Assembly (NCBI GenBank): GCA_026397855.1 | Contig: JAPLUA010000023.1 | Span: forward strand, 1 to 12,748 | Direction: 5' to 3' | DNA: 12,748 nucleotides | DNA from: Verrucomicrobiota bacterium | GTDB lineage: Bacteria > Verrucomicrobiota > Verrucomicrobiia > Limisphaerales > UBA8199 | Made by a program: the position numbers and the translations under genes | The notes under the pieces: model-generated | Seen by the model: only the letters and a program-made list of their open reading frames with translations | The model's database searches: none | Told to the model about the DNA's origin: nothing | In this document: positions 6,750-12,748 of the stretch, piece after piece | Numbering within the stretch: the first letter of the stretch is position 1 | Layout: the number at the start of each line of letters is the position of its first letter

Positions 6750-6771
6750 GGAGCGCCGGCATTCTGCCGGC
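6750..6771. repeat. REP-like hairpin related to the inner arms of the 5.6-kb element
   Basis: ggagcgccggcattctgccg and the two bases after it form a 7-bp stem (gccggca 6755-6761 with tgccggc 6765-6771) with a 3-base loop. It lies 27 bases after the isomerase stop. It shares the frame GGAGCGC..G.CATTCT with the left inner arm at 5635-5650, and the stem differences are compensated on both sides. No T-run follows, so a dispersed palindrome is more likely than a terminator, although it could still protect the 3' end of the upstream mRNA. Confidence 0.5.
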
Positions 6772-6792
6772 TTAGGCCGCACCCGCAGGACC

Positions 6793-6866
6793 GATTCAAG
6801 AAGCCGCGACGACGCAGGTGCCAATATCAGCGCCGACTGACGTTGGCGGCTACGAGTTCTTGAATC
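6793..6866. repeat. Nested inverted repeat upstream of the sigma-factor gene
   Basis: gattcaagaa (6793-6802) and ttcttgaatc (6857-6866) are perfect 10-bp inverted repeats. Inside them, gccgc (6803-6807) can pair with gcggc (6846-6850), leaving six unpaired bases on the right. The centre can fold further: gccaatatcag (6820-6830) with ctgacgttggc (6837-6847) pairs at 9 of 11 positions plus a G-T wobble, with a 6-base loop. The two inner pairings share bases 6846-6847, so they compete in part. It ends 71 bases before the sigma-factor ATG, so it could be a structured leader, a small RNA or another palindromic element. No function is recognised. Confidence 0.45.
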
Positions 6867-6937
6867 AACGCGCCCCGGCGCACCCGCCCCTTCACCGCTT
6901 TTGACTTTCGGCAGCACTTCTGGGCATATTGCGGCTG

Positions 6938-7513
6938 ATGGAACGGACCGAAGCTCAGATGATTGCGGCGGTGCTGAAAGGCGACGCCGCCAGCTTCGAG
7001 CCATTGGTGGCGAAGTATTCCCCGCGCGTGTTCGCCACCGCGCGCCGTTACGCGCGCCGCGAAAGCGAGGTAGAGGACATCGCGCAGGAGGTCTGGCTGA
7101 AGGCGTTCGAGAAGCTGGGCAGCTTCCGCGGAGAAGCCCCGTTCGAGCACTGGCTCATGCGCCTGGCCGTGCGCATCTGCTACGATTTCCTCCGCGGCCA
7201 CCAGCGCAACCGGGAGATGACCTTCTCCGAGCTGAGCGATTCGGAAAGCGACTGGCTGGAGCGCCAGGTAACCCAGTCGGAGCCCAACAGCGAGAATGCC
7301 GACGCGGCCCGCCAGTTGGTTGCGCGCGTGCTCGAGCAGCTTTCCCCCGCCGCCCGGTTGGTCATCACCCTGCTGGAGATCGAGGAGCGCCCGGTCAAGG
7401 AGATCGCCAAGCTGACTGGCTGGTCGGTCCCGCTCGTCAAGGTGCGCGCCTTCCGGGCGCGCGCCGAAATGCGGAAAGTCCTGTCGCGAATCACCAAGGA
7501 GAAGTATGTGTAA
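6938..7513 (+). CDS. ECF-type RNA polymerase sigma factor
   Basis: A 191-residue sigma-70 family protein of extracytoplasmic-function type. Region 2 runs from FEPLVAKYSPRVFATARRYA through EVEDIAQEVWLKAFEKLGSF and FEHWLMRLAVRICYDFLR, with the D-I-A-Q-E-V core-binding motif and the W-L-x-R-x-A-x-x-x-x-D-x-L-R promoter-melting helix. After an acidic linker (SDSESDWLERQV), region 4 spans QLSPAARLVITLLEIEERPV and EIAKLTGWSVPLVKVRAFRA, the helix-turn-helix that reads the -35 box. ATG 6938 (MERTEAQ) is preferred to the TTG at 6929; no clear ribosome binding site precedes either. It is followed 40 bases on by a one-helix membrane protein, the usual place for a regulator of such a sigma factor. The genes it controls are unknown and probably include its own operon. 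Confidence 0.9.
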   Translation: MERTEAQMIAAVLKGDAASFEPLVAKYSPRVFATARRYARRESEVEDIAQEVWLKAFEKLGSFRGEAPFEHWLMRLAVRICYDFLRGHQRNREMTFSELSDSESDWLERQVTQSEPNSENADAARQLVARVLEQLSPAARLVITLLEIEERPVKEIAKLTGWSVPLVKVRAFRARAEMRKVLSRITKEKYV

Positions 7514-7553
7514 CCATGCCCGCCCGCGGGGCGTCTGATCGAATGCCGTCCGT

Positions 7554-7868
7554 ATGAAGCTTGACCAACTACAACAGAAACTGATCGCCGCCGCGCGGGC
7601 CAACCCGCCCAGCGACCGGGTGCCTTTTGCCTTTGAGAAGCGCATCATGGCGCGCCTTCCTGCCCGGCTCGTCCCGGATGAATGGGGCTTGTGGGCAAGC
7701 GCTCTCTGGCGCGGCGCCGCATCGTGCGTGGCCATCACGCTGCTCTTCAGCGCGTGGACTTTCATGGCGCCCAACATCGCCGCGCCCACGAGTGACTTGT
7801 CCCAGGACTTTGAGAACACCCTGCTGGCCGCCGTGGATCAGGATCAACCGGCCGACTCTGCCTGGTGA
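7554..7868 (+). CDS. Small single-pass membrane protein, possible sigma-factor regulator
   Basis: A 104-residue protein: a cytoplasm-like N-terminus of about 55 residues (MKLDQLQQKLIAAARANPPS, then VPFAFEKRIMARLPA), one membrane helix (about 56-72, SCVAITLLFSAWTFMA) and a 30-residue acidic tail (FENTLLAAVDQDQPADSAW). Its place directly after an ECF sigma gene suggests an anti-sigma role, but the zinc-binding H-x3-C-x2-C motif of ZAS anti-sigma factors is absent, so that is only inferred from position. Its TGA overlaps the GTG start of the next gene (GTGA, 7865-7868), which indicates translational coupling. I do not recognise a named family. Confidence 0.65.
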   Translation: MKLDQLQQKLIAAARANPPSDRVPFAFEKRIMARLPARLVPDEWGLWASALWRGAASCVAITLLFSAWTFMAPNIAAPTSDLSQDFENTLLAAVDQDQPADSAW

Positions 7869-8241
7869 ACACGTGGAGAGTCATCCTCGCCACGATGGTG
7901 ATTTTCGGCGCGGGCGTGCTGACCGGCGGCCTGCTGGTCCGGCATTCTGAGCATATCAAGCTCCCGCGCTCATCGCGCGCTTCTGCAAGCCGCCCGACGC
8001 AGGTGCAGCCGATCTCCGCGGGCGGGCTGCGGCTCGATTTCCTGCGCCGTGCCGGACGCGAGCTGGGCCTCACGCCATACAGCGGGCCAAGGACGAATTC
8101 CGCGAGGTGCTGACCCCCGAACAGCGAGCCCGATTCGACGAGGTGTTGAAGCAGCAACAGCAGCGCGCGCGCGAGCAGCACCGCCCCAAGGCACCAGGCC
8201 AGGGGACGGCTGAGGCGGCGCCGGCCGAACCAAAGAAGTAA
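7865..8241 (+). pseudogene. Membrane-anchored Spy/CpxP-like periplasmic protein, internal deletion and frameshift
   Basis: The frame from GTG 7865 encodes MNTWRVILATMVIFGAGVLT plus GGLLVRH (membrane anchor), a linker, then RLDFLRRAGRELGLTP and soon stops (TGA 8111-8113). From 8080 another frame reads QRAKDEFREVLTPEQRARFD, EVLKQQQQRAREQHR, and ends at TAA 8239-8241. Both pieces belong to one protein type: helical, with two LTPEQR-like motifs, as in Spy/CpxP or heavy-metal-sensor-like periplasmic proteins. In intact relatives I would expect about 25 more residues between the motifs, so a deletion near 8077-8080 that is not a multiple of three has removed the middle and shifted the frame. It overlaps the previous gene by 4 bases and is 6 bases from the next, so it is an operon member. 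The truncated product would keep only the anchor. Confidence 0.7.
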
Positions 8242-8247
8242 TACCTT

Positions 8248-9222
8248 ATGAAGCGTGAGATGACCCGCCGTTCGTTCGTCAAGGAATCGGTCCTCTCGTC
8301 GGCCGCGCTGGCGCTGGCCGTCAACAGCCGTGCGGAGGATCCAGCCAAACCGGCAGCCCCGGCGCCAGCCGAAGCGGCCGGGCTCCCCAAAGGACGGATC
8401 GGGAAACTCGAAGTGAGCCGCTTGATCCTGGGCGGCAACCTTCTGACCCACTACACCCATAGCCGGGACTTGAAGTATGTGTATGCGCTCGCGGCGCATT
8501 ACAACACCGACGAGAAGATCCTCGAAACGCTGGCCAAGGCGGAGGCTGCTGGCATCAATACCGTCTCCATGCACAACCCGGAGCACCCGATCTCGCTCCT
8601 GCGACGCTATCGCAAGGAGCGCGGCGGCAAGATCCAGTGGATCATCTGCCCCACGGCGCCGGTCGAGCCGGACATGACCAAATACCGGCAGCAGGTCGAG
8701 GACCTGGTGAAGGACGGCTGCGAGGCCATTTACCTGTGGGGGGTTCATGCCGATTCCCTGGTAGCGCAAGGAAAGCTCGACCTGGTTGCCAAAGCGGTCG
8801 AGGTGGCCAAAGAATTCGGCGTGCCCTCGGGAGTGGGCGGGCATTCGCTGGAGGTGGTCAAGGCCTGCGAGGCCCAGGGGGTGAAGGCCGACTTCTATAT
8901 CAAGACCTTCCACTCGCACAGCTACCCGACCGCCCCCAAGCCGGACCAGATCAAGGGGCCCTACAATGAGTTCCCCGGCTACTGGTGCAGCGACCCCCAG
9001 GCGACGATGGACTTCATGAAGACCGTGAACAAGCCCTGGATCGCCTTCAAGACCATGGCCGCGGGCGCGATCCCGCCTAGCACCGCCTTCCGCCACGCCT
9101 TCATGCACGGGGCGGACTTTGTGCTGGCGGGCATGTTCGACTATGAGATTGCCGACGATGCCAGGATTGCCGCCGACGCGATTGCCCGCAACAAGGAGCG
9201 CGCGCGGGCCTGGACCTGCTAG
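8248..9222 (+). CDS. Tat-exported aldo/keto-reductase-like TIM-barrel protein
   Basis: A 324-residue protein with a clear Tat signal (TRRSFVKESVLSSAALALAV, residues 6-25) and a low-complexity Ala/Pro linker. From KGRIGKLEVSRLILGGNLLT (48-67) the start resembles aldo/keto reductases (G-x-x-x-x-x-S-x-x-x-L-G-G-N). Barrel-like segments follow: AEAAGINTVSMHN (98-110), KIQWIICPTAP (128-138), DGCEAIYLWGVHADS (156-170), FGVPSGVGGHSLEVV (190-204) and KPWIAFKTMAAGAI (262-275). The usual AKR catalytic D-x-x-x-Y-K-H set is not evident, so an NADPH-dependent reductase activity is doubtful. Proteins of this kind are frequent in Verrucomicrobiota and Planctomycetota without known function. ATG 8248 lies 6 bases after the previous stop; ATG 8260 would shorten the signal. 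Confidence 0.7.
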   Translation: MKREMTRRSFVKESVLSSAALALAVNSRAEDPAKPAAPAPAEAAGLPKGRIGKLEVSRLILGGNLLTHYTHSRDLKYVYALAAHYNTDEKILETLAKAEAAGINTVSMHNPEHPISLLRRYRKERGGKIQWIICPTAPVEPDMTKYRQQVEDLVKDGCEAIYLWGVHADSLVAQGKLDLVAKAVEVAKEFGVPSGVGGHSLEVVKACEAQGVKADFYIKTFHSHSYPTAPKPDQIKGPYNEFPGYWCSDPQATMDFMKTVNKPWIAFKTMAAGAIPPSTAFRHAFMHGADFVLAGMFDYEIADDARIAADAIARNKERARAWTC

Positions 9223-9262
9223 CGGTCAAAGCAGTTGGCCTCGGCAAATGAAGAGAGGATTT

Positions 9263-10180
9263 ATGAGCTGCAAACTACGAAGTGCTGAAGCCCGACGGAT
9301 TGCCCCATTCAGGCATCTGGCCATGTTATTCGCCTGCTGCGCGAGCCTGCTGACAATGGCCGCCGCCGAGCCCAAAGCTGCCGGCTTGCGGACCAATGAG
9401 TTCTTCCCGTTCTGCATTGATACCCACGACGCCAAGAAGCGCAACCTGGAGCAGCAGGCTGCCATGCTGAAGCAGCTCGGCTACGACGGGGTGGGACACC
9501 TGTGGCTGGACAATATTCCTGAACGGCTGAAGACCCTCGACGCGGCGGGATTGAAGCTCTTCCAGATCACCATGACCGTGGATATCACCCCCGGCAAACA
9601 AGCCTACGACCCGCGGTTCAAAGAGGTCATGCCGCTGCTCAAAGGGCGCGGCGTGCAGTTCCTGCTGCTGATGAACGGGCTGAAGCCCTCCGACCCCGCC
9701 GGCGACGCGCGGGCGGTGGAGATCGTGCGCGAGATGGCGGAGATCGCCCGCCCCTCCGGCGCGGAGATCCTCCTCTACCCGCACAGCTTCATGTGGCTGG
9801 AGCGGATCGAGGATTGCGTGCGCGTGGCGGAGAAGGTGGATCGCCCGAACGTCGGGGTGATGTTCAACCTGTGCCATTGGCTGCGGGTCAGCAAGAGCCG
9901 CGACTACCGGACGCTGCTGGCCCAGGCCATGCCGCGCCTGCGGGCGGTCTCCATCAATGGTGCGGACGAGTTCGATGCCCAGCCCGGCTGGACGCACTAC
10001 ATCCAGCCCCTCGGGCGCGGCTCGTTTGACATGTTCACCTTCCTCAAGACCCTCCGCCAGTTCGGCTACACCGGCCCGGTCGGCTTGCAGTGCTTCGGCC
10101 TCCCGGGGGATGTGGCCGACGGCTTGGCCGAGTCCATGAAGGCCTGGCGCAGCTATACCGGGAAGCCGGGAAACCCCTGA
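9263..10180 (+). CDS. Secreted xylose-isomerase-like TIM-barrel protein
   Basis: A 305-residue protein with an N-terminal signal (FRHLAMLFACCASLLTMAAA) and an AP-endonuclease-2/xylose-isomerase-like barrel. It starts FFPFCIDTHDAKKRNLEQQA, then MLKQLGYDGVGHLWLDNIPE, AAGLKLFQITMTVDI, VQFLLLMNG, LLYPHSFMW, VGVMFNLCHWLRV, AVSINGAD and VGLQCFGLPG. Two usual metal-ligand positions differ: N-L-C-H-W where many members have D-x-x-H, and Gln in V-G-L-Q-C where Glu is common. Metal-dependent isomerase activity is therefore uncertain; it may be a binding or divergent enzyme. ATG 9263 has agagga just upstream (9254-9259); ATG 9248 is in frame and possible. It lies 40 bases after the AKR-like gene and probably ends the transcription unit. 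Confidence 0.72.
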   Translation: MSCKLRSAEARRIAPFRHLAMLFACCASLLTMAAAEPKAAGLRTNEFFPFCIDTHDAKKRNLEQQAAMLKQLGYDGVGHLWLDNIPERLKTLDAAGLKLFQITMTVDITPGKQAYDPRFKEVMPLLKGRGVQFLLLMNGLKPSDPAGDARAVEIVREMAEIARPSGAEILLYPHSFMWLERIEDCVRVAEKVDRPNVGVMFNLCHWLRVSKSRDYRTLLAQAMPRLRAVSINGADEFDAQPGWTHYIQPLGRGSFDMFTFLKTLRQFGYTGPVGLQCFGLPGDVADGLAESMKAWRSYTGKPGNP

Positions 10181-10255
10181 TCCCCTTGATGTCTTCCGTT
10201 CACCCGGCGGGAGAAACAGTCTTGGTGTTCAGAATCAACATAAGTTCCTGCATGA

Positions 10256-10363
10256 CGCTTCCATGACACATGGACGCAGAATGAACGCACCGCCGCGCGC
10301 GACCGCGGCTATTACCGCGACTATTTCAAACAACTCGACCTCTGGGATCCCTCGGCGAAGTAG
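10256..10363 (+). pseudogene. Orphan C-terminal coding fragment, family unknown
   Basis: Between two TGA/TAG stops the plus strand reads RFHDTWTQNERTAARDRGYY, then RDYFKQLDLWDPSAK. Nearly every codon in its second half ends in G or C, as in the real genes here, and the sequence looks like a folded amphipathic protein end. There is no start codon with a ribosome binding site and no matching N-terminal part upstream. I take it as the 3' end of a gene whose front was lost. It overlaps the last 43 bases of queG on the other strand, so the queG tail may read into this debris. An accidental open frame is the alternative. Confidence 0.35.
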
Positions 10364-11412
10364 CCCCGGCCTTGGATTTGCCGGATAGCCCAGGATGCGT
10401 GCTCTGCGATGAGCGGCTCCGGATCATTCGCAGCTTTCTCCAGATCGGGCAGGGCGGTTGGGCTGCCGGTATTCCCCAGCGCGACGCATACATTTCTCAG
10501 CACGCCGCGGCGCCGCGTTCGCAGCATTGGCGTATCCGCAAAGCGCTTCTTGAATGCGGGCTCGTCCAAGGCGAGGAGGTCGAGCAACTCCGGCGCGGCC
10601 AGGTCAGGGCGCGAGTGCGCTTTCATCATCTGCCCCTCGCGCGCAAAGCGGTTCCAGGGGCAGGCGGCCAGGCAATCGTCGCAGCCATAAATCCGGTTGC
10701 CGATTGCCGGGCGCAGCTCCAGCGGGATGGAGCCCTTGAGCTCGATGGTCAGGTAGGAGATGCAGCGGCGGGCGTCGAGTTGGAACGGTGCGCTGATGGC
10801 CCCGGTCGGGCAGGCGGCCAGGCATCGCGCACAGGAGCCGCAGTGATTCCTGTCTGCCGCGTCGGGCTCGAGTTCGAGGGTGGTGATGATCTCCGAGAGG
10901 AAGACCCAGTTCCCCAGTCGGCGGCTGACCAGGTTGGTGTGTTTGCCGATAAACCCCAGCCCTGCCCGTTGCGCGAGGTCCCGTTCCAGCACAGGGCCGG
11001 TATCCACATACCAAAGGGAGCGCGCGGCCGGGCCGCCGAGTTGGTTTGCGAACGCCGCGAGCTGCTCCATGCGAGTTCCCAGCACCGAATGGTAATCCGC
11101 GTAGCGCGCATAGCGTGCAATCACGCCCCGGGCGCTAGAGCCGGGCGTCGGGGGCGCTGGGGCCGAAGTGCCCGCTGCTCCGTCTTCCGGAAGATAGCTG
11201 ACGGCCAGGCTGATGATGCTCCTGGCCCCGGGCAAAACCTGCTGCGGATCCGCCCGCTTATGGCCGTTGCGGGCCAGGTAGGCCATTTCGCCATGATCCC
11301 CGCGTGCCAGCCACGCCTGGAAATCCGGCGCCGACCCGGGGGGGTGAGCGGTCGTGAAACGGCAGTCGTCGAAGCCCAGCTCGAGCGCGCGGCGCCGGAT
11401 GGCCTCTTTCAT
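10321..11412 (-). CDS. queG: tRNA epoxyqueuosine(34) reductase
   Basis: QueG reduces epoxyqueuosine to queuosine in the tRNA anticodon, using cobalamin and two [4Fe-4S] clusters, in the cytoplasm. The 363-residue protein has YVDTGPVLERDLAQRAGLGF (135-154) with the catalytic-type Asp137, then IGKHTNL. All eight cluster cysteines are present: 191, 194, 197 and 201 (CGSCARCLAACP), 217, and 244, 247 and 251 (CDDCLAACPWN). A C-terminal HEAT-like part (RRGVLRNVCVALGNTGSPTA; EPLIAEHASWAIRQIQ) is also typical. The last 16 residues after IRQIQ look unconserved and overlap an antisense coding fragment, so the natural end may have been lost and replaced. ATG 11412 overlaps the aroK stop (ATGA), so the two are translated together. 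Confidence 0.93.
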   Translation of the reverse strand: MKEAIRRRALELGFDDCRFTTAHPPGSAPDFQAWLARGDHGEMAYLARNGHKRADPQQVLPGARSIISLAVSYLPEDGAAGTSAPAPPTPGSSARGVIARYARYADYHSVLGTRMEQLAAFANQLGGPAARSLWYVDTGPVLERDLAQRAGLGFIGKHTNLVSRRLGNWVFLSEIITTLELEPDAADRNHCGSCARCLAACPTGAISAPFQLDARRCISYLTIELKGSIPLELRPAIGNRIYGCDDCLAACPWNRFAREGQMMKAHSRPDLAAPELLDLLALDEPAFKKRFADTPMLRTRRRGVLRNVCVALGNTGSPTALPDLEKAANDPEPLIAEHASWAIRQIQGRGYFAEGSQRSSCLK

Positions 11413-11948
11413 CGGCCAGCCGGATGCGCGAGGTGGAACTCGTGGAGCACGTGCATCGCCACCTCGCGAACGGAGCGCTGTTCGGAATTCACCAGCACGT
11501 CAGCCTGGTGGTAATACGGCGAGCGCACTGCCAGGAGCTGGCGGATCTTCGCGAGCGGGTCCGGCTCGTTCAGCAGCGGTCGGTGCGCATGCCCACGCAC
11601 ACGCTCCCAAATCACTTCCGGCGAGGCCCAGAGGCACACCACCAGCGCATGGGTTTTGAGGCTGTCCAGGTTCCCCTCGCCGACGGGCAAACCGCCCCCG
11701 GTGGCGATGACCGTCCGGTCCCGGTGGGTCAACTCCTCCACGATCCGGCGTTCCCAGTCGCGAAAGGCAGGCTCGCCGTCCTGCTGGAAGATGTCGCTGA
11801 TGGACTTGCCGGCGCGCGCCTCGATCACATGGTCGGTATCCAGATAGGTAAGATGCAAATGTTCGGCAGTCAGGCGGCCAACGCAGGACTTGCCGGTGCC
11901 CATGAAACCAATAAGCGCGAGGTTACGTATCGTGCGCGTGCCAGTCAT
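11409..11948 (-). CDS. aroK: Shikimate kinase
   Basis: Phosphorylates shikimate at O-3 with ATP, the fifth step of the chorismate pathway. The 179 residues match the family's usual length. P-loop GFMGTGKS (14-21); LDTDH (36-40) with Asp37 and Asp39; FRDWE (62-66) with the shikimate-binding Arg63; ATGGG (82-86), the second substrate-binding loop; HRPLL (122-126), the lid with Arg123; and VRSPYY (141-146), the adenine-side Arg142. ATG 11948 gives the standard short N-terminus. Its TGA overlaps the queG ATG by four bases. Pairing with a tRNA-modification gene has no clear metabolic reason and is likely just shared housekeeping expression. It is divergent from the secreted protein at 12114. Confidence 0.93.
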   Translation of the reverse strand: MTGTRTIRNLALIGFMGTGKSCVGRLTAEHLHLTYLDTDHVIEARAGKSISDIFQQDGEPAFRDWERRIVEELTHRDRTVIATGGGLPVGEGNLDSLKTHALVVCLWASPEVIWERVRGHAHRPLLNEPDPLAKIRQLLAVRSPYYHQADVLVNSEQRSVREVAMHVLHEFHLAHPAGR

Positions 11949-12113
11949 GCCAATCTGATAGCGTATTCAGGCCTCATGCGCACGCAGATTCGCCGGCAGC
12001 CTCTTCGCCACATGCGGCGGGCAGGCATGAAAGTCATGAGCGGCTGGGACCATAAACGGGGCTTGAATCATCTGGAAACCTTTCCTCCGGGTGCTACGTT
12101 GGAAGACGACGCG

Positions 12114-12748
12114 ATGCGGCATCCCACGGATAACCTTTCGCATTCGGTGCGAGCCAGTCGGCGGAGGGTGGTCTCTGCCGCCTGGACGTTGATCACCCTG
12201 GGCTGCCTGCTCACAGCCCCGGGCGTTACCGGTGCAACCCAGGGACCCGGTTCCGGCTCCGATAACAAGAGAAAGGCGATCATGATGGGGGCAAGTGCCC
12301 CGGAAGGCGAAACCGACCCTGTGGCGACCCACGCGCAGCGGGCACGGATGACCTTCCTCCGCCTGGTCGGGAACCTGGAGAATGACCCTGCCAAAGGGTG
12401 GACCTGCGACATGGAGTGGGATTTGAAGGTGCGCCTGGGGATGCATCCGACCAATACGTCCGCCGAGATGCGCTTCAAGTACATTGGCCGGGGTAGGCTT
12501 GGCTACCGCATCGCCATGAACTGCGTGCCCATGGGTCAGACGGCGGACTACTGGCGCTGCGCCGTGGATAACGGGATCATGCCGTTCGCACCCCACTACA
12601 ACAACAACCCCGGCTTGCGCTTCGATGATCCTAATGGCATCCGGTCCGCTGTCAGCGTCGCCGGCGGCCGCACGGTCAACGTGGGTTCCTATGGCCAGAG
12701 CCTGGAGTTTATTGAAGCGGTGCCCGAGTGGGGGCCCCACCCGGAGAA
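12114..12748 (+). CDS. Secreted protein of unknown function (3' end outside window)
   Basis: The frame is open from upstream of 12114 to the last base, giving at least 211 residues. ATG 12114 is chosen because ggaag (12101-12105) lies 8 bases upstream and the product starts with a basic stretch and hydrophobic segment, RRRVVSAAWTLITLGCLLTA then PGVTGA, a plausible Sec signal. In-frame ATGs at 11976, 12012, 12027 and 12036 are alternatives. The mature part has KGWTCDMEWDLKVRLGMHPT, MRFKYIGRGRLGYRIAMNCV, ADYWRCAVDNGIMPFAPHYN and VSVAGGRTVNVGSYGQSLEF. It has several Cys and many aromatic residues, which suits an exported globular protein, but I recognise no family. It is divergent from aroK with a 165-base gap. 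Confidence 0.6.
   Translation, partial: MRHPTDNLSHSVRASRRRVVSAAWTLITLGCLLTAPGVTGATQGPGSGSDNKRKAIMMGASAPEGETDPVATHAQRARMTFLRLVGNLENDPAKGWTCDMEWDLKVRLGMHPTNTSAEMRFKYIGRGRLGYRIAMNCVPMGQTADYWRCAVDNGIMPFAPHYNNNPGLRFDDPNGIRSAVSVAGGRTVNVGSYGQSLEFIEAVPEWGPHPE

Noticed and set aside
5704..6762. Minus-strand open frame of 352 codons
   Set aside because: Antisense to the Tat-exported isomerase, which has clear family motifs; the frame is explained by high GC at third codon positions.
7762..9108. Minus-strand open frame of 448 codons
   Set aside because: It runs antisense across the anti-sigma-like, Spy-like and AKR-like genes, and its Arg/His/Gly-rich translation has no domain.
11967..12740. Minus-strand open frame of 257 codons opposite the terminal secreted protein
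   Set aside because: Low-complexity His/Gly/Arg-rich translation with no motif. The plus frame has a start with ribosome binding site, a signal sequence and gene-like composition, so the minus frame is a GC-driven shadow.
1..12748. CRISPR array, rRNA operon, integrase or transposase gene, phage genes
   Set aside because: Looked for regularly spaced repeats, conserved rRNA segments and catalytic motifs of recombinases; none seen.

Overview
The window is GC-rich bacterial DNA. I infer a member of the Verrucomicrobiota, probably the Limisphaerales/Pedosphaera side. The clues are many secreted enzymes with Tat or Sec signals (NAGPA-type phosphodiester glycosidase, CE2-like SGNH esterase, neutral-ceramidase-like protein, Tat-exported TIM barrels), an ECF sigma operon with a small membrane protein and an LTPEQR-type periplasmic protein, weak Shine-Dalgarno sites, and intergenic hairpins of the type GGAGCGCGGACATTCTTGTC. 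The taxonomic call is inference. No rRNA, tRNA, CRISPR array or recognisable transposase gene was found.

Layout. 1-135 is the 3' end of an unrecognised gene. 136-736 has no intact gene. On its minus strand I read the decayed 3' part of a mazE-type antitoxin overlapping the 5' part of a mazF toxin. 737-1365 is an intact type II toxin-antitoxin pair (DUF6364-like antitoxin plus PIN-domain RNase) joined by an ATGA overlap. 1654-2813 is a NAGPA-type phosphodiester glycosidase split by a one-base frameshift. Facing it on the minus strand is a probable two-gene operon: a neutral/alkaline ceramidase-like protein (5541-4075), then a CE2-like SGNH esterase (4013-2904). Divergent from these is a Tat-exported sugar isomerase/epimerase-type TIM barrel (5803-6723). 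The divergent intergenic region carries a 131-bp nested inverted-repeat element that looks like a MITE.

6724-6937 holds a second, related hairpin and a larger nested inverted repeat. Then comes an ECF sigma factor (6938-7513), a one-helix membrane protein (7554-7868), a broken periplasmic Spy/CpxP-like gene (7865-8241), a Tat-exported aldo/keto-reductase-like protein (8248-9222) and another secreted TIM-barrel protein (9263-10180). The close spacing suggests one transcription unit. An orphan C-terminal coding fragment lies at 10256-10363. The minus-strand pair aroK-queG (11948-10321) is housekeeping: shikimate kinase and epoxyqueuosine reductase, with a 4-base overlap. The window ends inside a secreted protein of unknown function (12114 onward).

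The exported proteins suggest breakdown or remodelling of glycans or glycoconjugates outside the cytoplasm, but no substrate can be read from sequence alone. The items most worth follow-up are the nested palindromic element and its covarying relative, the fossil mazEF next to a living TA pair, and the several broken genes (frameshift, internal deletion, orphan 3' end).
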